64,000 bases of DNA from Sva-07 sp942492715. Lineage in GTDB: Bacteria > Actinomycetota > Acidimicrobiia > Acidimicrobiales > Ilumatobacteraceae. The position numbers and the translations under genes are program-made. Numbering within the stretch: the first letter of the stretch is position 1; each line of letters starts with the position of its first letter. Below the pieces are notes generated by a model. The model was not told the origin of the DNA. It worked only from the letters and a program-made list of their open reading frames with translations, and ran no database searches. Below, in pieces: positions 1 through 8,847 of this stretch. Location: positions 1-64,000 of the forward strand of contig CALOFW010000024.1 of NCBI GenBank assembly GCA_942492715.1. Direction: 5' to 3'.

Positions 1-1141
1 ATCGGCCGCGAGCACATGCAGGCGCATCGCAAGGACCTTCGGCTTCGGCGGCGAGCGCCGCATGACAATATGGATCTGGATGGCCCGGTCGGCACCGGAC
101 TCGACCGCTGCAGCGAGGTCGCGTTCTGCAGTGGTTGGCGCGGATGTCAGGAGCTGGCTGAGCAGCGATCCGGCTGTTCCCTGGCGGGTCATTCTCGGGC
201 AGGCCTTCGATTCCGTTGCCGGCGAGAACGAGCTGGAGCTCGCGGATCGTCACGGACCAGACCTTCAGCGGTCGGGTGGGTCGCCATCTCCTCGCTGCCG
301 TCGTCGGCTCGCGCCTGGTATCGCCGCCGCTGCTGCCTGGGTCGGGCGCCTGGGCGGTGGACTACAGCGCGGGAGACGGATGCGCACATAGAGATGGACG
401 TCGCGGTGCTCGGCGACGACGCGCAGCACCTGCAGGTCCAGCGGGTCGATCGCCAGCCCGTAATACAGCGAATCGTTCAGGCAGGTCAGGTCGACGACGC
501 CGGCGCGGCGGGTCGAGAGCAAAGGCATCGAGCTCGGGGAGATATGGGTCGTCGAGCTGTTGGCGGAGCGAAGCGCTACAGCATCGGCTGCAAGAGGTCG
601 CCGTCGGGCAGACGGTTCACCATCGCTTCCCAGGTCGTCGCCGGCCACCCATGCGCGGATTGTCTCGGGGCGTCGGACCGGGCGAAGGTCGAACACAGGC
701 GCGAGATCTTCTCCTGGCAAGCCGAGAGCCGGCTCGGGCTCGATTGTTCTGGACCGTCGGTAGTGCGAGGTACCGACCGAGCAACCGCATCCACGGTTCC
801 CGCACGTTGGCATCGATCGAGGCGATGATGTGGGCGACCAGGTCAGGCCCCTGCCAGGCAGGCCACCGATTCCGACAGTTCGGGAACGGTGAGCAGGACG
901 TCACGCACGAGGCGGTAGGGCGACGGGAAATCGACGTTGGCGCAGATGCTGTCGCCCTACCCTCTGGTGCAGCGAAGATCCGGACGCGATCCGCTGCGTC
1001 AGCCACCCACCGATACCCCTCGTCTGGACGGGCTACGACTTCATGAGCGAACGGACTGGCTGGAGCGGCGTGCGCCAACTGCTCACACAGCAACGAAACG
1101 AGCGGGTCGGGATGAAGCGTGACGGGGACCAGAAGCGTCAT
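1..1141 (-). pseudogene. recC: recC (exodeoxyribonuclease V gamma) remnant, N-terminal part
   Basis: This reads from about 1141 down through the left edge of the window. No single frame is open, but pieces in different frames line up in RecC order: an N-terminus with VVARPDEG followed by GGWLTQRIASGSSLHQRV in a shifted frame, then NVDFPSPYRLVRDVLL, then WQGPDLVAHIIASIDANV, then RRPETIRAWVAGDD, then PLDLQVLRVVAEHRDVHLYV, and finally IQIH. These are hallmarks of the helicase-like RecC subunit of RecBCD. Several shifts and in-frame stops (for example after the HPSPAL segment) mean no intact product. No recB or recD is visible nearby. The family call is firm; whether the breaks are real decay or sequence error is open. 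Confidence 0.75.
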
Positions 1142-1259
1142 CTCTGCCTTGCGACATCGATAGTGGCATTCGAGCATCGCCCGAACGACGCGGATGTCCA
1201 TCACGCCCAAGGAGAAGGACGATGCCAATCGAGCCGCCGTCGCGCGCCCCGGCCTCGCT

Positions 1260-2409
1260 GACCAGTGACGTCATCTGAGTGTTGCTCTACTGATTTCCTC
1301 TCGCCCGTTCACGGCACGATCGTGGATCTGGTTCATGAGGGGGTGCCACGGTTCGAGGACGGCCTCTGCATCTTCGAGGAGCGCGGTGAGTTCGGTTTCG
1401 ACCCGGTCACGGCGCCGATGACGACGAGCACATCGAGGTGGGCGAGACGAGCTGCAACGTGGTCGATCGCTGCCTGCGTTGCGCCGAGGGTACGCACCAC
1501 GACCTCGAGATGGTGCGGCCCAGCACGCATCACCCATCGAGACGAGCGTCGACGCGGATCATCCGGTGAGTAACGAGCACTTGCGACGTCTACCGAGAAC
1601 TCGGACTCGATCAGCGAGGAGCGCCTCGAGGACTTCGAGCCCCTCTTCGAACAGGCCCTCGGCCGAGTTGGCACCCGCGAGTCGCCATTGAGCGGTCAGA
1701 GTCGCCGGATGATCGTCACCGAGACGCACCCGCATCGTGTCGACGTAGCCCCAGAGCTGTTCGACCTCGACCTGACCCGGCGGCGGGTGGTGCAACCAGG
1801 CTGGTCCAGCTCGGTGAGCACATCGGCAACTCGAGCCCGAGCACGCTTCGCGCCGCCGAGGAAGGCCTCGCGGAGTGCGATTGCCATGTCTCCTCGCCCA
1901 GCCAGCGTGGAGCCGCGCTGGCGTGACCGCGTTGAAGTGTTCCCTGATGTTCGGGCTGGGCGTTCTCGATCGTCGAGCAGACGCTCCGCCATCAGCAGTG
2001 CGCTTCCTCCGGCAAGCCGCTCCTCGACCGGATCGACCGAGCAGATTCTGCGGCCGACGAAGGTCTTGTGGGTCATCCGGCCCCAGACGATCGTTGCGTC
2101 TACGGGCCACCTCACGAAGCACCATTCATCAAGGCGGCCTGCGTCAGCGCACGTCCGAGCAGACCCCGGAAGCCGAGCGCACTTTCGCTGTCGGGCCCTT
2201 CGAACGTGACGTACACGTCCACCAGGGTTTCGAGTTGTGCGACGGCTCGAGCGGGATCGCCATCGTCGATTTCGAGCTGCGCCAGGTCTGCACGCAGCTC
2301 CAGCAACTCGAGGTCGTCCGCCGGACGAGACCCTTCGAACGACCGCACCTTGCTCACGCAACTCGTTCAGGGCCGGCGGGATGTCTGCTGCCACGTGCTC
2401 ATCCTCCAT
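1260..2409 (-). pseudogene. TPR-repeat protein remnant
   Basis: Fragments in several minus-strand frames resemble tetratricopeptide repeats of the kind found C-terminal to NB-ARC-type ATPases. They include ELLELRADLAQLEIDDGDPA with ARAVAQLETLVDVYVTFEG (about 2150-2340), LRVRLGDDHPATL-like VRLGDDHPATLTAQWRLA (about 1660-1740), and ALLEDAEAVLEPWHPLMNQI (about 1320-1390). Between them the frame changes at least three times, so no intact protein is encoded. No ATPase domain is visible upstream. It lies directly upstream of the recC remnant on the same strand and shares its degraded state. The TPR call rests on the LGDDHPAT motif and repeat periodicity; the original function is unknown. Confidence 0.5.
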
Positions 2410-2528
2410 TCATCTCCATCGGCACGACCGACATCGGCCATGAGAGGTCCGCGAAAGTGCGCCGGTCGAGTATCCCACCCATGGTTCTCCGACGGTGGGA
2501 CGGCCCGAGTTTGACGGCGTCGGCGGGT

Positions 2529-2550
2529 TGCGCCCCGCACACGGGGCGCA
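2529..2550. terminator. GC-rich hairpin after the 2561-2918 gene
   Basis: A perfect 8-bp inverted repeat, TGCGCCCC / GGGGCGCA, with a 6-nt loop lies just past the stop codon of the minus-strand gene ending at 2561. There is no T-run, which is common for actinobacterial terminators. The terminator role is inferred from position. Confidence 0.5.
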
Positions 2551-2560
2551 GCCGGCCAAT

Positions 2561-2918
2561 TCACCGGAGAGGTACCGTAGGCAGGGTCGTCTCGGCGTAG
2601 TCCTCCTGCTTCCAGCGCCACTGGTCCATGACGTACATCGCGAACTCGTCTTCGCTGAGTTGGATGGTGTCGTCGATCGACATCTCCGCCATGGTGATGA
2701 CCCGGTCGTAGTCGGCGGTGTGGTCTTGGGGCTCGGGGAGACCGATGTACTGGTCGGTCCGCGGCCCCGGCCTTCAGATCACTGATCCGTTGCTGCAGTT
2801 CTCGTTGGAGGAGGCGCCGGTAGGCCTCCAGTGCTTCTTCGAACACCTCGCGGTGCCCGTCCCGGTTGGCGATGACCTTCGCGAGGAAGTCGTCGCGGTC
2901 GACGGTGACGTTTCTCAT
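2561..2918 (-). pseudogene. Small conserved protein, one frameshift
   Basis: Begins MRNVTVDRDDFLAKVI at 2918 with a clear ribosome-binding site (AAGGAG) 6-7 nt upstream. The frame is open to KAG near 2770 and then continues in the next frame as DQYIGLPEPQDHTADYDR, ending WRWKQEDYAETT and a stop at 2561. Removing one G from a run of four restores a single protein of about 118 residues (KAGPRTDQYI). The second half carries a phosphorylation-independent, acidic, helix-rich sequence without a motif I can name. It follows the phosphatase gene on the same strand and was probably co-transcribed. Function unknown; the break could be a sequencing error in a homopolymer. Confidence 0.6.
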
Positions 2919-3570
2919 GGTGGTTCTCCTTGTGGTGTTGATGTCTGGGGTGGTGTTGGGCAGAGGGGTGAGGGGCCACGAAGGCCCCTCACCGATGGTT
3001 GTCGCTTCGGCGAGGCGGATCTCCTTGATGATCCGCACGACGTCGATGGGGTTGGCGTCGTACCACTCGTCCATGCGACGCCAGTTCTCCACCTGAGCTG
3101 TTCGGGCCACCCGACGCCGACGGTGGTGCCAGTCGAGGGCGTCGTCGGCGTAGCCGATGGCGGCGATGGGACGGGACGTGCGGATCGCCGTCATCGCCTC
3201 GATGGGGTCCCAGCCGAGGGCGAGCAGCGCTGCGAAGGTGAGCGAGGGGCCCCGGTTGATGCCCATGTGGCAGTGAACGAGAACCTTGTTGTCCGGCTCG
3301 GGATCCTGAGGGCACCGCAGGACGAACTCGGAACGCCGATGTCGAACCACTCGTCCGGCAGCGGCTCGCCGTTGTCGTCCACACCGTGGTGGAGGTACTC
3401 GATCGTGGGGCTGGTGATTCGGCGACGAAGTCCCCGTCGCTCCACTCGAAGCGGTTGTCGACCACGTGGCGGATCCCGAGCGCCTGACCGAAGCGAGGGT
3501 CCGCAGGGCGTCGGCCCGGTTGGTCGGTGGTCCGCCGGTGGCCAGGTCGGGGATAACCGAGGTTCGTCAT
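2919..3570 (-). pseudogene. Dual-specificity protein phosphatase, two frameshifts
   Basis: The signature HCHMGINRGPS matches the HCx5R active site of cysteine-dependent dual-specificity phosphatases, followed by a helix LTFAALLALGWDPIEAM and the segment AIGYADDALDWHH typical of the fold. The N-terminus (MTNLGYPRPGH at 3570, then GIRHVVDNRFEWSDGDFVAE) is in one frame, SPTIEYLHHGVDDNGE and PDEWFDIGV in a second, and the active site in a third. Shifts lie near 3418 and 3340. The C-terminal frame has no stop before it runs into the next gene at 2918, so the true end is uncertain. The gene is divergent from a sigma factor gene that is also frameshifted. Confidence 0.65.
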
Positions 3571-3669
3571 GATGACCTCGGTTCAATTGGTCTGTCATGA
3601 AGGGAGTCATCGACGGCACGATTTCCTCATTCGCGTTCTGCGTCTGCCCACTCACCTACGCTCCCGGGC

Positions 3670-4343
3670 ATGCTGGATCCCTCGTCGGAAGCGGAGTTGC
3701 GCGAGTTCCACGTCGTCGCCGAACAGTCACCGCAGCAGGTCTCCTGCATCCTGGAGGTCAAAGAGAAGCTGCCGACTTCGCCGTCGCCGAACTCGTCGAC
3801 AAGCTGGATCACGTCTCGACCGACACGGGTTATCGACGCTCCTGGGTCGCAACCGTCGCACGGAACCATGCCCGTCAGGTCGGCAAGAAGCTCCACCGCG
3901 ACCTGGCGATGGGACGGGCCGGCAGCCTCCCCCCGCCGATGCACGACGAACTCGAGGACGAGCGCGTCGAGTTGCTGATCGGCGAGATGCGCTCCGGCGG
4001 CGGCGTGGTCAGCCTCGGCTCGCTCGTCGCCGCCAAGGTCGACTTCGACCGCGCCTGGGCGCTGATCTCCGAGCAGGATCAGCGACTGCTCGACCTCAAG
4101 TACACCCAGGGCATGTCGTCCAAGGAGATCGCCGAGCTGCTCGGCAAGAAGCCGGGCACGATCGACAACCAACTCACCGCCGCCAAGAAGGCCGCCGTCC
4201 TGCTGTTCGCCGACCTCCAAGGTGTCTTCGATCAGGACGACTTCGGCGACACAACCAGCCGAAGGATCTGGAGGGCGACGACTTCCCCCTGCAGCCCCGA
4301 GCCTCGAACGACGCGGCAGTCGAATGCGCACGGCAGTACCTAG
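3670..4343 (+). pseudogene. Sigma-70 family (ECF-like) sigma factor, one frameshift
   Basis: Starts at 3670 (MLDPSSEAELREFHVVAE), where a TACGCT -10 element lies 7 nt upstream. At about 3770 the frame shifts by one base (an extra G in AAAGAGAAG) and continues as ADFAVAELVDKLDHVSTDTG. Region 2-like sequence SWVATVARNHARQVGKK and a region 4 helix-turn-helix (DQRLLDLKYTQGMSSKEIAE, then LLGKKPGTIDNQL) identify an RNA polymerase sigma factor that would redirect transcription to a small regulon. The last ~25 codons look random, so the C-terminus may also be shifted. No anti-sigma gene is adjacent. Divergent from the phosphatase. Confidence 0.65.
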
Positions 4344-4502
4344 GTGCGTGCCACTCCGCCACGGGCTGATCGCGACATCAGAGGACACGAGCCTGGCGGA
4401 TCGCGCGGTCGGACCGTCCTCGGAAAACTGGCTCGCCGGAGCCCGCGGTATCGTGGGAGTTCTCATCCAGAGGACTCGAGGGGCCTGGCCCGCTGACAGT
4501 CC

Positions 4503-4528
4503 GCCAACCTGCCGGAAGGCAAGGTGGC
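4503..4528 (+). other. Hairpin with GGAA loop upstream of small genes
   Basis: GCCAACCTGCC-GGAA-GGCAAGGTGGC forms an imperfect 11-bp stem with a GNRA-like tetraloop, in the 225-bp non-coding stretch after the sigma factor. It could be part of a structured leader or a terminator. I could not match it to a known riboswitch. Confidence 0.25.
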
Positions 4529-4567
4529 AACGCCAGGTGCGATGAAGAAGGACAGACATGTCGACCG

Positions 4568-4924
4568 ATGTTGACGTTTCCTAGCATTACCGTGAGCACG
4601 CTCGAGGAGTGCAAGCTCCTGCTGCACTACGGGCACGTCATCCCGATCTGCCACGGCTACACAGCGACCTTCGTGGCGGAGAACTACCCGGGGTGGACGT
4701 GGAACGAACTCGTGCAGGTGTTCGTCGCTGCCGGCATCTTCGTGAACCGCGGTGGAGCCCCGGCGACGTGCGACGACCGCGTCGTGACATTCCACTTCTC
4801 CAGCCCGACCGAGTTCTACGTCGAGTGGATCGATCGGGGACGGCGCCTTCGTCGCGATTGGAGGAGTGGACGGATTTCGTCGCGAGGAGGGTTTGGGGGC
4901 AACGAGGTCACCTACGCTTCGATC
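4568..4924 (+). other. Open stretch, possible gene remnant of unknown function
   Basis: An ATG at 4568 opens a frame (MLTFPSITVSTLEECKLLLH, later YPGWTWNELVQVFVAAGIFV and VVTFHFSSPTEFYVEWID) that reads without a stop into the gene starting at 4925. The first ~90 codons have good coding character (a helix-rich segment and a beta segment), then low-quality Arg/Gly/Ser sequence follows up to 4924. I take it to be a decayed gene that once ended before 4925, or an upstream part of a fused ORF. No family recognised. Confidence 0.3.
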
Positions 4925-5212
4925 ATGGCGACGGTGAAGCAAGTCGAACGCCGGATCGAGAAGATCGAGGGATTCCGAGTCCAGATCCTGCACGGACGCG
5001 ACCGACGCGACGTACGCAGCGACAAGGGCGGCGTGACCCAGTACCCCTACGAACGGGCGCTCAAGGGATCGAACCATGTCAAAGCGTGGCGTGACCACCG
5101 ATTCGCCAAGCACTACCCCGGCTTCGAGGTGCAGGTGCTCAACGCATCAGGTCACGTCGCACACGGCGGCACGCTGTTGACGACGGTTCGCGACACGTAC
5201 CTCGACGACTGA
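4925..5212 (+). CDS. Hypothetical protein, 95 aa
   Basis: I chose the ATG at 4925 rather than the longer in-frame start at 4568, because a TACGCT -10 box sits exactly 6 nt before it, the pattern seen at many starts in this window. The product starts MATVKQVERRIEKIEGFRVQ, then has a basic, polar central part (HGRDRRDVRSDKGGVTQYPY) and a C-terminal beta-like half ending LLTTVRDTYLDD. No signal peptide, membrane segment or cysteine motif. I do not recognise the family. No operon partner is obvious: the next gene starts 80 bp downstream. Confidence 0.6.
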   Translation: MATVKQVERRIEKIEGFRVQILHGRDRRDVRSDKGGVTQYPYERALKGSNHVKAWRDHRFAKHYPGFEVQVLNASGHVAHGGTLLTTVRDTYLDD

Positions 5213-5294
5213 TCTGCGACGTCCGTCCGTGTTGGCGGGTGCAGGACCTGACCCGTCCGCGAACTGTGTTGCACCGATGAGGCAGCATGGGGAG

Positions 5295-5477
5295 ATGACT
5301 TCGTCTGCGAGCCCCAAGGAGCGCCCGGAGCGGTCCCTGGCCGAATTCTTCGCGGACATCGAGGACGGCACCGGGCCGAGCCTGACGCCCGACGACCATC
5401 GAGCGCTGGTCGCCGCAGTGAGGCCCGCCGGACGATGCAGGACGCACCGTTGCCCTCGTGGGGCGACGATGGCATGA
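5295..5477 (+). CDS. Small hypothetical protein, 60 aa
   Basis: Starts MTSSASPKERPERSLAEFFA and continues with an acidic stretch (DIEDGTGPSLTPDDHRALV). The last 20 residues (Arg/Cys/Pro-rich) look non-coding, so the true C-terminus may have been lost by a frameshift. A CAGCAT box lies 6 nt upstream of the ATG. The acidic, helix-prone N-terminus would suit a short antitoxin-like protein, but there is no evidence beyond its location just ahead of a TA module. Confidence 0.35.
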   Translation: MTSSASPKERPERSLAEFFADIEDGTGPSLTPDDHRALVAAVRPAGRCRTHRCPRGATMA

Positions 5478-5478
5478 T
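5473..5478 (+). promoter_or_regulatory. -10 element (CATGAT) of TA module, leaderless start
   Basis: CATGAT lies exactly 6 nt before the antitoxin ATG at 5485, so transcription would begin at or within a base of the start codon. No Shine-Dalgarno sequence precedes the ATG. Confidence 0.5.
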
Positions 5479-5484
5479 CGTGGC

Positions 5485-5721
5485 ATGGCTCGGGCACGGA
5501 TCAGCACCACGGTCGACGCGGCGCTCCTCGACAACGCACGACGGTCACGCGCATCGATCACCGACGCAGAACTCATCGACGAGGCGCTGACCGCACTGCT
5601 CGCCCGCGATCGCGCCGCTGAGATCGATGCCGCCTACGCGACCGCCTATGCCGAGCATCCACTCGACGAACCCGACGAATGGGGAGATCTGGCGTCGTTC
5701 CGCGAAGCCGCCGGCCGATGA
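5485..5721 (+). CDS. Antitoxin, ribbon-helix-helix type, partner of MazF toxin
   Basis: A 78-residue protein. The N-terminus ARISTTVDAALLDNAR has the beta-strand/helix pattern of ribbon-helix-helix DNA-binding antitoxins, and the C-terminal half (AAEIDAAYATAYAEHPLDEP, DEWGDLASFREAA) is the acidic, Trp-containing tail that typically wraps the MazF toxin. It would neutralise the toxin and autorepress the operon. Its stop codon overlaps the toxin start (ATGA). The ATG at 5485 is preferred over one 27 bp upstream because of the -10 box at 5473. Confidence 0.8.
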   Translation: MARARISTTVDAALLDNARRSRASITDAELIDEALTALLARDRAAEIDAAYATAYAEHPLDEPDEWGDLASFREAAGR

Positions 5722-6044
5722 ATGATCTGCCCCTCCGAGGTGAGCTCTGGTGGTGCGAACCACCCGAGATCGGCCGTCGGCCTGTCGTGGTGCTCTCGCG
5801 TGATGCGGCCATTCCGCGGCTGCGCCGGGTGCTCATCGCACCGTGCACGACCACCATCCGCGGCTTGGCGAGCGAAGTCGTGCTCGAACCCGGAGACGAC
5901 CCGGTGCCACGCCAGAGCGCCGTCAACCTCGACTCGGTCGAGTCCGTTTCGGTCGGCCTGCTCGTCGAACGCCTCGGTCGCCTCAGCGACGCACGCATGC
6001 GGGAGATCTGCGCTGCGCTCGCAGTCGCAGCCGACTGCCGATGA
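5718..6044 (+). CDS. MazF/PemK-family toxin (endoribonuclease)
   Basis: 108 residues, the normal size for this family. Motifs: RGELWWCEPPEIGRRPVVVL at the N-terminus (MazF G[ED][IVL]W and RPVV strand), APCTTTIRGLASEVVL in the middle, and AVNLDSVESVSVGLL leading to LVERLGRLSDARM. This is the PemK/MazF fold that cleaves mRNA at short sequence motifs to arrest growth. It overlaps the antitoxin by 4 bp, implying translational coupling. Confidence 0.85.
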   Translation: MNDLPLRGELWWCEPPEIGRRPVVVLSRDAAIPRLRRVLIAPCTTTIRGLASEVVLEPGDDPVPRQSAVNLDSVESVSVGLLVERLGRLSDARMREICAALAVAADCR

Positions 6045-6175
6045 GGTCTCGACCACGAGACGTTCCGTGAACCATCGCGTGTCGCTTGCCAGCGAGACGG
6101 CCGCGCTTCAGCGGGCCCGCAGGGTCCGCGCCACGACGACCGGCGTGGCCATCACCCCCATGTGAAGATGACGCC

Positions 6176-7192
6176 ATGGAGCGAGAGATCTGCGGGCCGG
6201 TCGATCTGTGTGATCAGCGTGGGCGCCTGAATCCCGACGCTCGCGGCTGGTCACGTCAGCCTGCACTCCGAGCGAATCTGAGCCGGGCGTACGGGCGCAA
6301 GAAGCGTTGGGACTACTGGTGTGTGATCGCCCCTGACGTCATCGTGTCGTTCGTGTACGCCGACATCGACTACGCCGGGCTGTCGAGCGTGTGGATCCTC
6401 GACCGCACCGACTGGGCGCAAGCCGACGCCGGGACGCTCGTGCCGTTCGGCCGGGGCTTCTCGCTTCCCGAGCAGGTGTGTACGGGGACGGTCGCCGCGT
6501 CTCGGAACGGGTTCGAGCTCGCGATCGAGGAGCGCTCCGACGCCACCCGGCTCAGGGCATCGGCGCCGTCATCTCGGCTCGGTGCGATCGATGTCGACAT
6601 CTCCGTGGCGAAGCCGCCGGGTCACGAGTCACTCAACGTCGTGATCCCGTGGAGCGACCGGCGCTTCCAGTTCACGTCGAAGCAGAACACGCGGCCCGCG
6701 TCGGGATCGATCCGCGCGGGCGAGCGGAGCTGGGAGATCGGCGACACGCCGGCGTGGGGGGTCCAGGATCTGGGTCGCGGAGTCTGGCCGTACTCGAACC
6801 GGTGGAACTGGGCGGCGGCGTCGGGTGTGGCGGGCGACGGTCGAACGATCGGACTCCAGTTCGGTGGCAAGTGGACCGAAGGCACCGGCTACACGGAGAA
6901 CGCGCTGTGCATCGACGGGCGGCTCACCAAGATCCACGAGGAACTCGAGTGGACGTACGACTGGGACGAGCCGATGCGACCCTGGCGGGTGCGCACTCCA
7001 GGGTCGACGCAGGTCGACGTCGAACTCACGCCGTTCTTCGACCGATACGACTCGACCGACCTCAAGGCGCTGAAGATGGAGGTGCACCAGTGTTTCGGCA
7101 CCTGGGCCGGCACCGTCTGCGGCGACGATGGTGTGCCTGCGACGCTCGAGGGGATCGACGGCTTCGCCGAGGAGGCCCGCAACCGCTGGTGA
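6176..7192 (+). CDS. DUF2804 domain-containing protein
   Basis: 338 residues from ATG 6176. The N-terminus carries the Cys-containing turn EREICGPVDLCDQRGRLNP that opens DUF2804 proteins, followed by NLSRAYGRKKRWDYWCV, the beta-rich body (DIDYAGLSSVWILDR), and the conserved block WNWAAASGVAGDGRTIGLQF with GGKWTEGTG TENALCIDG. The fold is expected to be a large beta structure resembling carotenoid/attH-like hydratases, but no biochemical role is established for DUF2804. No signal peptide. It stands alone between the TA module and the flavin oxidase. Confidence 0.85.
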   Translation: MEREICGPVDLCDQRGRLNPDARGWSRQPALRANLSRAYGRKKRWDYWCVIAPDVIVSFVYADIDYAGLSSVWILDRTDWAQADAGTLVPFGRGFSLPEQVCTGTVAASRNGFELAIEERSDATRLRASAPSSRLGAIDVDISVAKPPGHESLNVVIPWSDRRFQFTSKQNTRPASGSIRAGERSWEIGDTPAWGVQDLGRGVWPYSNRWNWAAASGVAGDGRTIGLQFGGKWTEGTGYTENALCIDGRLTKIHEELEWTYDWDEPMRPWRVRTPGSTQVDVELTPFFDRYDSTDLKALKMEVHQCFGTWAGTVCGDDGVPATLEGIDGFAEEARNRW

Positions 7193-7273
7193 CCGATGCG
7201 CGTCGCCGCGCCAAACGCCATCGGTGCGCGCTCGACCAGCCGGGCACACCGTGCCGTGCTGCAGACTGTCGTG

Positions 7274-8392
7274 ATGCCTGATGTCGTCGTGATCGGTGCG
7301 GGAATGGCCGGGGCGGCCACCACGTGGGCACTGGCTCGCAGAGGCAGGTCGGTGTTGCTCGTCGACCGCTTCACTCGCGGTCACGATCGCGGCTCGTCGC
7401 ACGGGGCCGAACGCATCTTCCGATTCGGGTACACCGACCCGGCCTACGTGACCCTGGCACAGGAATCCTTGGCCGGGTGGCATCGACTGCAGGCGGGTGC
7501 CGGGCAACCCCTGCTCGACGCGAACGGGGTCGTCGATCACGGCGACGACGCCGAACTCGCTGCGGTGGAATCGGCGTGTGCTGCGGAGGGAGTGCGCACC
7601 GAGATGATGACCCCGCAGGAGGCAGCGGCGCGATGGCCAGGGTTGCGATTCGACGGGCCGGTGCTCCATCAGCCCGACGGCGGCCGGGTGCGCTCAGATC
7701 TCACACTCGAGGCCTGCTGGGACCAAGCGGTCGACGCCGGCGCGGAGATTCGCTTCGACGCACCGGTGCGCGCGGTCCGGCGGACGGGCTCCGGAGTGGC
7801 GGTGACCATCGGCGACGACGTCGTGACGGCCCGCGTCGCCGTGGTCGCCGCCGCAGGCTGGTCGAGCGAGCTGCTGGAACCGGACGTCGCTGCCACGTTG
7901 GTGCCGCCCATCACGGTGACCGCGGAGACGGTGGCGTTCTTCCAACCGACTCGCGGGCCGTGGCCGAGCTTCGTCCAGCGCGGTGACATGTTGGCGTACG
8001 GGCTCGGCACCCCGGATGGGCTCGTCAAGGCCGGCCTGCACGGCGTCGGGCCGGAGATCGATCCGGACGATCGCCCGTCGCAGGTTCCAGGCGCCGTCGA
8101 GGCGCTCGAGGAGTACGCCCGCGAGTGGCTGCCCGGCGTCGAACCCACGGCGTTGCGGAGCACCGTGTGCCTGTACGCGTCGAGCGCCACCGACGACTTC
8201 GTGCTCGATCGCGACGGCCCCATCGTGGTCGGCGTCGGCTTCGGTGGTCACGGCTTCAAGTTCACCCCGGCGATCGGTGAACGTCTCGCCGACCTGGCAG
8301 ACGAAGCGCTCGGCCTTCGCCCGGCCGGCCCGCGTCTCTTCACCGCCGCCCGCGCCGCTGGGACCACCGGACAGCCACACTCCTGGCGGTGA
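7274..8392 (+). CDS. FAD-dependent oxidoreductase, sarcosine oxidase (MSOX/SolA)-like
   Basis: 372 residues. The N-terminal dinucleotide-binding motif is VVVIGAGMAGAATTWALAR with the acidic strand end LLVDRF; HDRGSSHGAERIFRFGY corresponds to the HxxGSSHGxxRIxR block of monomeric sarcosine oxidase and N-methyltryptophan oxidase. The C-terminus has VGVGFGGHGFKFTPAIGE, also typical. It should oxidise a secondary amine or N-methyl amino acid with O2, releasing hydrogen peroxide. The cysteine that carries covalent FAD in MSOX (near the GHGFK region) is not evident, so flavin may be non-covalent. Start chosen at ATG 7274, just ahead of the Rossmann strand. Confidence 0.85.
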   Translation: MPDVVVIGAGMAGAATTWALARRGRSVLLVDRFTRGHDRGSSHGAERIFRFGYTDPAYVTLAQESLAGWHRLQAGAGQPLLDANGVVDHGDDAELAAVESACAAEGVRTEMMTPQEAAARWPGLRFDGPVLHQPDGGRVRSDLTLEACWDQAVDAGAEIRFDAPVRAVRRTGSGVAVTIGDDVVTARVAVVAAAGWSSELLEPDVAATLVPPITVTAETVAFFQPTRGPWPSFVQRGDMLAYGLGTPDGLVKAGLHGVGPEIDPDDRPSQVPGAVEALEEYAREWLPGVEPTALRSTVCLYASSATDDFVLDRDGPIVVGVGFGGHGFKFTPAIGERLADLADEALGLRPAGPRLFTAARAAGTTGQPHSWR

Positions 8393-8511
8393 CATCGGCC
8401 TGACAAACGCGCGCTCGCCGGTTCCGTTCTCCAGCCACTCGATCAGTTGCGGTTCACCCGCGGCCGACGACGCCACACACTTCGCCGTCGTGCTCCGCCG
8501 GCCGGCGCTCG

Positions 8512-8560
8512 AACCCTGTGACACCCGCGTGCGCACACTCGCACGACCGACTCCCTCCTC
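8512..8560 (+). promoter_or_regulatory. Duplicated leader element, copy A
   Basis: A 49-bp sequence beginning AACCCTGTGACAC and ending GACTCCCTCCTC, with a central TGCGCACACT, recurs at 25567-25617 with about 42 matches and a 2-bp insertion. In both places a GAGGAG ribosome-binding site and an ATG follow some 33-40 nt later, so it is probably a shared promoter or 5' leader. Confidence 0.5.
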
Positions 8561-8593
8561 GCACACCGTCACATCACGATCCGAGGAGTCACC

Positions 8594-8770
8594 ATGCGCC
8601 GCCATCACCGACCGATCCCCTTCCCCGGGCCGATCCCGCCCGGGATGATGCGCATCAGCGCCGACATCCCCATCGAGAAGTGGGAGGAACTCCAGCAGGC
8701 GAGTCGACGCCGCGGCGTCCACGTCGATCACCTCATCCTCGCCGCACTCGACTTCGCGGCCACGGCATGA
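8594..8770 (+). CDS. Small CopG/ribbon-helix-helix-like protein, 58 aa
   Basis: Starts at ATG 8594 with GAGGAG 5 nt upstream. The first 17 residues are basic and Pro-rich (MRRHHRPIPFPGPIPPG), then MMRISADIPIEKWEELQQAS and RRRGVHVDHLILAALDFAA form a strand-helix-helix pattern typical of RHH DNA-binding domains. It has no adjacent toxin on its own transcript; the next TA module starts 78 bp downstream with its own promoter. It may be an orphan antitoxin or a small repressor. Note the leader shared with 25567. Confidence 0.55.
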   Translation: MRRHHRPIPFPGPIPPGMMRISADIPIEKWEELQQASRRRGVHVDHLILAALDFAATA

Positions 8771-8835
8771 GCGCATCCCGAAGGCCACCGATCGGACAGC
8801 CGCCGCCGTGCATCCCGTTCTGCATGACATCTTGT

Positions 8836-8841
8836 TATGCT
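8836..8841 (+). promoter_or_regulatory. -10 element (TATGCT), leaderless start
   Basis: TATGCT is exactly 6 nt upstream of the GTG at 8848. This supports GTG 8848 as the true antitoxin start instead of the earlier in-frame ATG at 8824. Confidence 0.5.
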
Positions 8842-8847
8842 GATCTG

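Noticed and set aside
2561..4343. Prophage or mobile island at the left end
   Set aside because: No integrase, structural phage gene, att duplication or insertion sequence was seen; broken housekeeping-type genes are a simpler explanation.
4260..4370. tRNA-like segment on the minus strand
   Set aside because: No acceptor stem or T-arm GGTTCGAATCC pattern could be folded.
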